From the NCBI GenBank assembly GCA_963693305.1, contig OY855915.1, positions 18,305,222 through 18,369,221 on the forward strand: 64,000 nt of DNA, in the 5' to 3' direction. The position numbers and the translations under genes are program-made. A model generated the notes under the pieces. It made no database searches and was not told the origin of the DNA. It was given only the letters and a program-made list of their open reading frames with translations. Each line of letters begins with the position of its first letter. The first letter of the stretch is position 1. Shown here piece after piece: positions 59,300 through 64,000 of this stretch. The DNA is from Meandrina meandrites (lineage: Eukaryota; Cnidaria; Anthozoa; Scleractinia; Meandrinidae).

Positions 59300-60950
59300 G
59301 GAGCTAATCGAAAAAAAAAAAGCACGCTGCGTTTTTGGTGCAAAATCTCTTGCTAGACATGATATATATACTAAAAATCCACAACAGTCAAAAATTGAGC
59401 ACTTGTTAAAAACCTTTGCACCTATCAATGAAGAAGTTGGTTATCCCATTATTGAGGCGAGTAATGAAAATATAATACCTCTTGACGAAATATCAGACGA
59501 TAGTCAAAAAATTGTTATTTTCGATGATTATCTTAATACTGGATCGAAAAATGATAATGAAATTCGTAACTATTTTACCAATTCAAGGAATAAAAATTGT
59601 TCTTGTATATATATAAGCCAATCATTTTACAATACAGATAAAACTATCCGTCTAAATAGCACTCATCATTGTATTTTTGAATTTCCTTCTAATAATGAAC
59701 AATCTATGATTTGCAGAGAGCTTGGAATTAACAAAAAAGACTATCTAAAAGCAACTTCAGACCCATTTAGTTTTTTATATATTGATAAACCACGTAAATT
59801 CGTAACTAAGAATTTCAACGAAAAAATATAACTTACATATATATAAATGAGTTACTCAAATGGTTTATTATCATCAAATACCAACAATATATTAACTGTT
59901 AAAGGCCCTCGAGGTGAATCTGGTGTTGGTTTTAAATTAACATCTTCAGGTGACTATGATATTGACAATAAAATCATGTACCATATTAAAACTCAAGATG
60001 ATGTGTCTGATGATTCTGATTATGATTCTATTAAAAAAGACTATGGATCTGCTGTCAATAAAGAATATCTGAAAAATAATTTCTTGAAAAGAGACAACAA
60101 GACTAAAACATTCTTTGATTTGAGAGGATATAGTATACAAAACAGTGAAGTTTATGATCCTAACACTTGGAATAATAAAACAATCACCAACAAGGAATAT
60201 GTCGATTTGCGAGATAATCTTAAAGCTGATAAAACAGATTTGGATAAAAAAGCTGACTTAACCACTGACAATGAACAAACTTTCAAGGGCATCCTCAATG
60301 TGCCTGATTTCGATCCTGGTTATAGTAACATGACTAATGTGATGAATAAGAAATATATTGATCAAAAACTCGACATGAAAACAACATCATTACAAAAAAT
60401 TAAATCAAGATTACAAGTTCCAGATTTTGATGGGGCTCATTTTAATCAAAATGATGTCCCTAATCTAAAATATTTATCTTTAAAATATTTAAATAAGGAG
60501 ACAAGTGGGCAACTTCAAAACAGTTTATTATTTAATTCATTTCATCCTGATGAAAAAAGACAAATATATTATTTGGGTATGCCTCTCTACAAGTCGAGTG
60601 CTGTTAATAAAGAGTATATTGATAATCAATTACTAAATAAAGCTGATACTAATAAAGTTTTGCTTCTTGATGGTACTCAAGCAATGGAAGCTGATCTTGA
60701 CATGGGTGGATATATAATAAAAAATATAACAGAACCCAAATTTGATTCAGATGGTGTTAACAAAAAATATTTGGTTGATTATATTGGTAAGAGCCATATT
60801 CAATCTATTAATTCTGAAAATAAATTTAAATATATTATGAATGATCCTAAATCACAGATATCAGATGAAAATGACGTTGAATTAGGTGATACTATTACTT
60901 TTAATAATTCTCCTCATAAGATAAATAAAAATGTTATCGATATGAAATTG
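59300..60950 (+). mobile_element. Polinton/Maverick-like element fragment
   Basis: About 1.65 kb of AT-rich, intronless DNA holds two closely spaced genes (stop 59829-59831, next ATG 59847), quite unlike the surrounding intron. The content, a packaging ATPase piece then a fibre-like protein, fits a Polinton/Maverick or related virus-like element. Neither terminal repeat is present. The left limit is approximate; the right limit is exactly 60950, where segmental copy 2 begins. Confidence 0.6.
59340..59831 (+). pseudogene. Packaging ATPase (A32/FtsK-HerA type), 5'-truncated
   Basis: The open frame ends at TAA 59829-59831. It contains a hydrophobic strand then two acidic residues (KIVIFDDYLNTG), fitting a Walker B motif, and a following strand CSCIYISQSFYNTDKTIRLN that fits the sensor segment of A32-like viral DNA-packaging ATPases. 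The Walker A loop expected upstream is absent, and the similarity fades before about 59340, at an A-run (59311-59321). It is therefore a 5'-truncated copy and cannot be an active ATPase. The family is assigned from motif order by eye; a FtsK/HerA relative from another mobile element is possible. Confidence 0.55.
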
Positions 60951-61037
60951 TTGCTTTTTGCATTTCACCTTCCAGTTCGTCATCAATTTCGACAACGTCG
61001 TCAAGTTCATCAAGGTACGGAAGAGTTTAATATGTGA
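59847..61037 (+). CDS. Fibre-like virion protein, 3' end replaced by mucin-locus DNA
   Basis: The ATG lies 15 bases after the ATPase stop. Residues 18-27 are a short collagen-like VKGPRGESGV. After that comes a motif repeated about every 40-55 residues (AVNKEYL, ITNKEYV, VMNKKYI, AVNKEYI, GVNKKYL) and a DGTQAMEADLDMGGYIIKNI segment. These are typical of trimeric phage tail-fibre or virion-spike proteins. From 60951 the frame passes into segmental copy 2, so the last 29 codons (FAFHLPVRHQ...) are read from mucin intron and exon DNA in a foreign frame. The native carboxy terminus is lost. No promoter or host-type intron is visible; expression is unproven. Confidence 0.55.
   Translation: MSYSNGLLSSNTNNILTVKGPRGESGVGFKLTSSGDYDIDNKIMYHIKTQDDVSDDSDYDSIKKDYGSAVNKEYLKNNFLKRDNKTKTFFDLRGYSIQNSEVYDPNTWNNKTITNKEYVDLRDNLKADKTDLDKKADLTTDNEQTFKGILNVPDFDPGYSNMTNVMNKKYIDQKLDMKTTSLQKIKSRLQVPDFDGAHFNQNDVPNLKYLSLKYLNKETSGQLQNSLLFNSFHPDEKRQIYYLGMPLYKSSAVNKEYIDNQLLNKADTNKVLLLDGTQAMEADLDMGGYIIKNITEPKFDSDGVNKKYLVDYIGKSHIQSINSENKFKYIMNDPKSQISDENDVELGDTITFNNSPHKINKNVIDMKLLLFAFHLPVRHQFRQRRQVHQGTEEFNM
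60976..61014 (+). CDS. Gene B mucin mini-exon 2, duplicate
   Basis: Identical 39-nt exon and splice sites to 52538-52576. The upstream intron is now the virus-like fragment with only 25 nt of native sequence before the exon, so branch point and tract may be incomplete. Confidence 0.55.
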
Positions 61038-61696
61038 AATGTTGTGTTTGGATTGTTCCTGAATTACGCTGTTTTATTTTACAATGTTGCAATTTGTAAA
61101 AGGAATCGCAAATCGTGATAAATAGGTACGATTGACGAGGTTTCTATTTATCGCGAATTGTGCAATTTATTTATTGTATCCTCAACAAAATTTTGAGTAT
61201 ATCTCCGTATACTTTGAATCATGACCATTCGATACGGTATGCCTTTTAACTTCTCGGTTCATTTTAAGACTGCTTCTTGTAAACTTCGGAAACCAGAAAA
61301 AAGAAATCTTCAAAGGACTTCGGGTCAACGTCGTTAATCTTTGAAAGACTGCAGGTCAACTTCAAGACTTCGTGCTAACTTTGGAAAGAAGGATAATAAG
61401 TGTTTCTACGTACGGAGTAAAATTTAGAATTTATTGAATTGCAAGACTTTAACGTCCAATCGGAATCCAGTAATTTTGCTAAGGGTACTAGAAATAATGA
61501 AATGCCAAGTAAGGAATAAATATACCTACCTTATAAGACATTTTAGTCTGTAGTATTTCGTATTTCGTATTTTTCCTCGCCCTTACGGGTCTCGGAAAAA
61601 TACTACACAACTCGCAAAATATCCACGCGTATTATATGTTAAACCATCAAATAAGGTATATATATATTAGATAACAATTGATCTGTTTGGTATTAG

Positions 61697-61759
61697 TGTG
61701 TCAACACCAACATCAGTAACAACGTCATCAAGTGTTTCAACGCCGTCGTCGTCGTCAAG
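61697..61759 (+). CDS. Gene B mucin mini-exon 3, duplicate
   Basis: Identical in frame, length (63 nt) and splice sites to 53259-53321. Confidence 0.62.
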
Positions 61760-61926
61760 GTAATAAAGAATATGACATTGCTAACTCTAAAGTAGCTGTT
61801 TAATATGTAAACGAACAATTTTCAAGTTCAAGTTCAAAGGAAAGATCAACAGAATGTTGTATTCCAACTCGGCAATCATGTAAAACAGTATCTTGTAAGC
61901 TTCAATAGATGATTTGTAACCATCAA

Positions 61927-62083
61927 CTGACTTGACTTGACCTGACCTAGACTTGACTTGACTTGACTTGACTTGACTTGACTTGACTTGACTTGACTTG
62001 ACTTGACTTGACCTAGACTTGACTTGACTTGACTTGACTTGACTTGACTTGATTAATGACTTGACTTGACAAGTGACTTGAAT
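61927..62083. repeat. (TGACT)n array, copy 2
   Basis: Counterpart of 53489-53655, two five-base units shorter. It is the main length difference between the two segmental copies. Confidence 0.9.
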
Positions 62084-62183
62084 CTCTACATCAACTTAAT
62101 CCTCACCATGGGCGTCAGTATCGACTTGTGCATCAACGCCAACGTCAATAAACCGCAGTAATAATCACTGTCCTTGCTTGTAG

Positions 62184-62270
62184 ATTTAGCTGTACGACAA
62201 CAACTTCTATGTCGACATCGTCGTCAGTGTCGACGAGTTCGACTAGTATGTCAACACCTACTACAACAAG
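62184..62270 (+). CDS. Gene B mucin mini-exon 4, duplicate
   Basis: Same 87-nt Cys-containing exon, with the same pair of in-frame acceptors, as 53756-53842. Confidence 0.6.
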
Positions 62271-62337
62271 GTATTAAAAAAAATCAAATTATGTCAAGCA
62301 TTTTTGGCAGTGTCGAAAAACGGATTTCGCTAATGTG

Positions 62338-62483
62338 AACATAACATAACGTAACGTAACATAACAACGTAACGTGACGTAACGTAACCTAACGCAGCAT
62401 AACGTAGCATAACACAACCCAGCGTAACATAAAGTAACGTACCGTGACGTAACGCAAGGTAAGTAACGTAGCATAACATAACA
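62338..62483. repeat. (YATAA/CGTAA)n array, copy 2
   Basis: Counterpart of 53910-54055. Confidence 0.85.
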
Positions 62484-63096
62484 GAAAAACAAAGCATATA
62501 ATCAAGATGCAGACAGCTAAAAAATTCAAAATTAATCTTGAAAAGGAAATCACTAGGTGGAGTCTAATAGGATAACAAATAACAAATAGGTCAATTAGGA
62601 TAACATTCTACACAATATAACTGCAAAAAGATATAAATAAATATAATAGATTTAGAATTTTATTAAGAAATAGTTACAAAACTAGTACATATCAAGAAAG
62701 AGCTTAGTTGGCGTATACGCCGATCAAATGTTGCAGAATTACTGCAAAAAAGTAAGTGGAAAGCCATTTTAGCCCTCAGTTCCCGTTAGTATTTACAAAT
62801 TATAAATAACTAAATATATTACACGATATATTAATTTGATCTGAAGTAGATCGAACTTGTTGTTTATTGTGAGCATATACCAAGGCGAAGGATTGTTTTT
62901 TTGATCCCAGAGGGATTATCCTGGAAAATGATTCAGGGCAAATGAAATACATTTGACCTACTAAAATTAAACGGTAAAAAAAAAAAACATAATTCTAAAA
63001 ATTAGTTTTTTTAGCGCTAAAAGATGTCAGAGTCGTGTAATACAGACACAACTTATAAATCCATAACACTGTGATATTCACTCTTCTATTTTCTAG

Positions 63097-63150
63097 TGTG
63101 ACCACATCAAGTTCCGTGACGACTTCATCCAGTGTGTCAACGTCTTCAAG
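63097..63150 (+). CDS. Gene B mucin mini-exon 5, duplicate
   Basis: Identical to 54669-54722, phase 2, with TTTCTAG acceptor and GTAAAA donor. Confidence 0.62.
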
Positions 63151-63679
63151 GTAAAAGAGAATAAAGCTGTTTAACTGACTGACGTTATGTAACGAAAGCT
63201 GATGTAAAGTGTCTTACAATGGACGGTTTTAGGAATTTACTTTCTTTACATAGTGACTGAAATTAAACTTCGGGATGCAAGAAGTTTCAACACGGGTGCT
63301 AAGTGTACTACAAATAATGAAATGCCAAGTCATAAATATATATATCCTAGCAGACATTTTAGTTTGCAACATTGCTGTTCATTTTTTACAAGACTTGCAG
63401 TATTTCGGCGAGCCCGAAGGGTGAGTGAGAAAACAAATGATGAGTAAAAATGTAGACAAATGTACAGCGATACTACAAAGTAAAATGTCTTAAAAAATTT
63501 TTTAACACGACGTTTTCTTTCCCCAAAATGCCATCTTTCACCGCTTTTACTGGTCTCTTTGAGTGCAAATATGGTGAGATATTTGTGCTACCTTCGCGCG
63601 TTATTTGTACTCCACGAAGTGAAGTTAAATAATAATAATAATTTATATTTTAGCTAATAATTGATCTGTTTTGTATTAG

Positions 63680-63730
63680 TGTGTCAACACGAACATCAAT
63701 AACATACTCATCAAGTGTTTCGTCGTCAAG
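63680..63730 (+). CDS. Gene B mucin mini-exon 6, duplicate
   Basis: Identical to 55252-55302, phase 2. Last exon seen; the gene continues beyond the window. Confidence 0.62.
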
Positions 63731-64000
63731 GTAATAAGAACATGACATTGCTAACTATAAAGTAGCTGTTTAAAGACGTAAATGAACAATTTTCAAGTTC
63801 AAGTTCAAACGAAAGATCAACAGACATGTTAGATTCCAACTCAGCAATCATGTAAAACAGTATCTTGTAAGTTTCAATAATGAATAGATGATTTGTAACC
63901 ATCAACCTACTTTACTTGACCTTAAATTTACTTGACTTCACCAGACCTGGACTTGACTTGACTTGACTTGACTTGACTTGACTAATGACTTGACTTGGGT

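Larger units (their letters stand above)
29985..64000 (+). other. Gene B locus: gel-forming-mucin-like gene, 5' part
   Basis: The gene has a signal peptide, a linker, two Kunitz-like modules, then three VWD-C8-TIL units (about 1390 residues through 50862), followed by a mucin domain encoded by an array of mini-exons that runs past the right edge. All exon junctions from 29985 to 50862 agree in phase, including the Trp/Cys codon split at 41855/42592. The D1-D2-D3 order matches the amino terminus of VWF and MUC2/MUC5-type mucins, which in those proteins drives packing and disulfide multimerisation. Product: inferred secreted polymeric mucin. The Kunitz-like insert before D1 is not part of the vertebrate plan. 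Gene B lies head-to-tail with gene A. Any VWC/CTCK end would be to the right. Confidence 0.82.
60951..64000 (+). repeat. Segmental duplication, copy 2 (runs off window)
   Basis: Near-identical to 52513-55572, including introns, arrays and five mini-exons. It starts abruptly next to the virus-like fragment. The very low divergence points to a very recent event, gene conversion, or an assembly artefact such as an unmerged haplotype. Confidence 0.92.

Noticed and set aside
1..64000. CRISPR array or prokaryotic system
   Set aside because: The regular repeats are coding mucin units or microsatellites; introns, SINEs and animal domains show a eukaryotic genome.

Overview
This is an animal genome window with spliced genes, almost certainly from an anthozoan cnidarian (stony-coral-like). 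Clean GT/AG exons sit in AT-rich introns that also carry tRNA-derived SINEs, MITEs, fold-back elements, microsatellites and a CR1/L2-like LINE tail. The anthozoan assignment rests on domain architecture and the look of the repeats; I cannot name a species.

The window holds two secreted gel-forming-mucin-type genes, head to tail on the + strand. Gene A (about 1713-19884) enters from the left. It has Ser/Thr-rich mucin exons, two of them giant (4364-8710 and 12470-15673) and built of tandem and higher-order repeats. These are followed by a short Thr/Ser linker, a VWC-like cysteine module split over small exons, and a C-terminal cystine knot (CTCK) ending at TAA 19882-19884, with AATAAA signals about 125 bases downstream. 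About 10 kb of intergenic DNA follows (20021-29669) with no convincing gene but several inverted-repeat elements.

Gene B starts with a TATA-like box (29670-29677) and a signal-peptide exon (ATG 29985). Its phase-matched exons encode a linker, two degenerate Kunitz-like modules, then VWD-C8-TIL three times (40041-50862), the plan of the VWF/MUC2 amino terminus. From 50850 it becomes a mucin domain made of at least 16 tiny Ser/Thr exons (36-147 nt) separated by introns. Every one is a multiple of three and phase 2, with AG|T or AG|C completing a Ser codon across each junction. Gene B runs off the right edge.

The 3' part is structurally unstable. A segment of about 3 kb holding five mini-exons (52513-55572) recurs almost identically at 60951-64000. 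Wedged exactly against the second copy is an AT-rich, intronless fragment of about 1.6 kb (about 59300-60950) coding for pieces of a virus-like packaging ATPase and a fibre-like protein, as in Polinton/Maverick elements. One nearby cassette exon has lost its splice donor (55901-55963) and another has had its acceptor region replaced by a fold-back element (57817-58042). Together this reads as a mucin locus where coding length evolves both by repeat expansion inside giant exons (gene A) and by duplication of frame-neutral mini-exons (gene B).

Exon boundaries were inferred by eye from splice consensus, reading frame and phase continuity; no transcript data were available.
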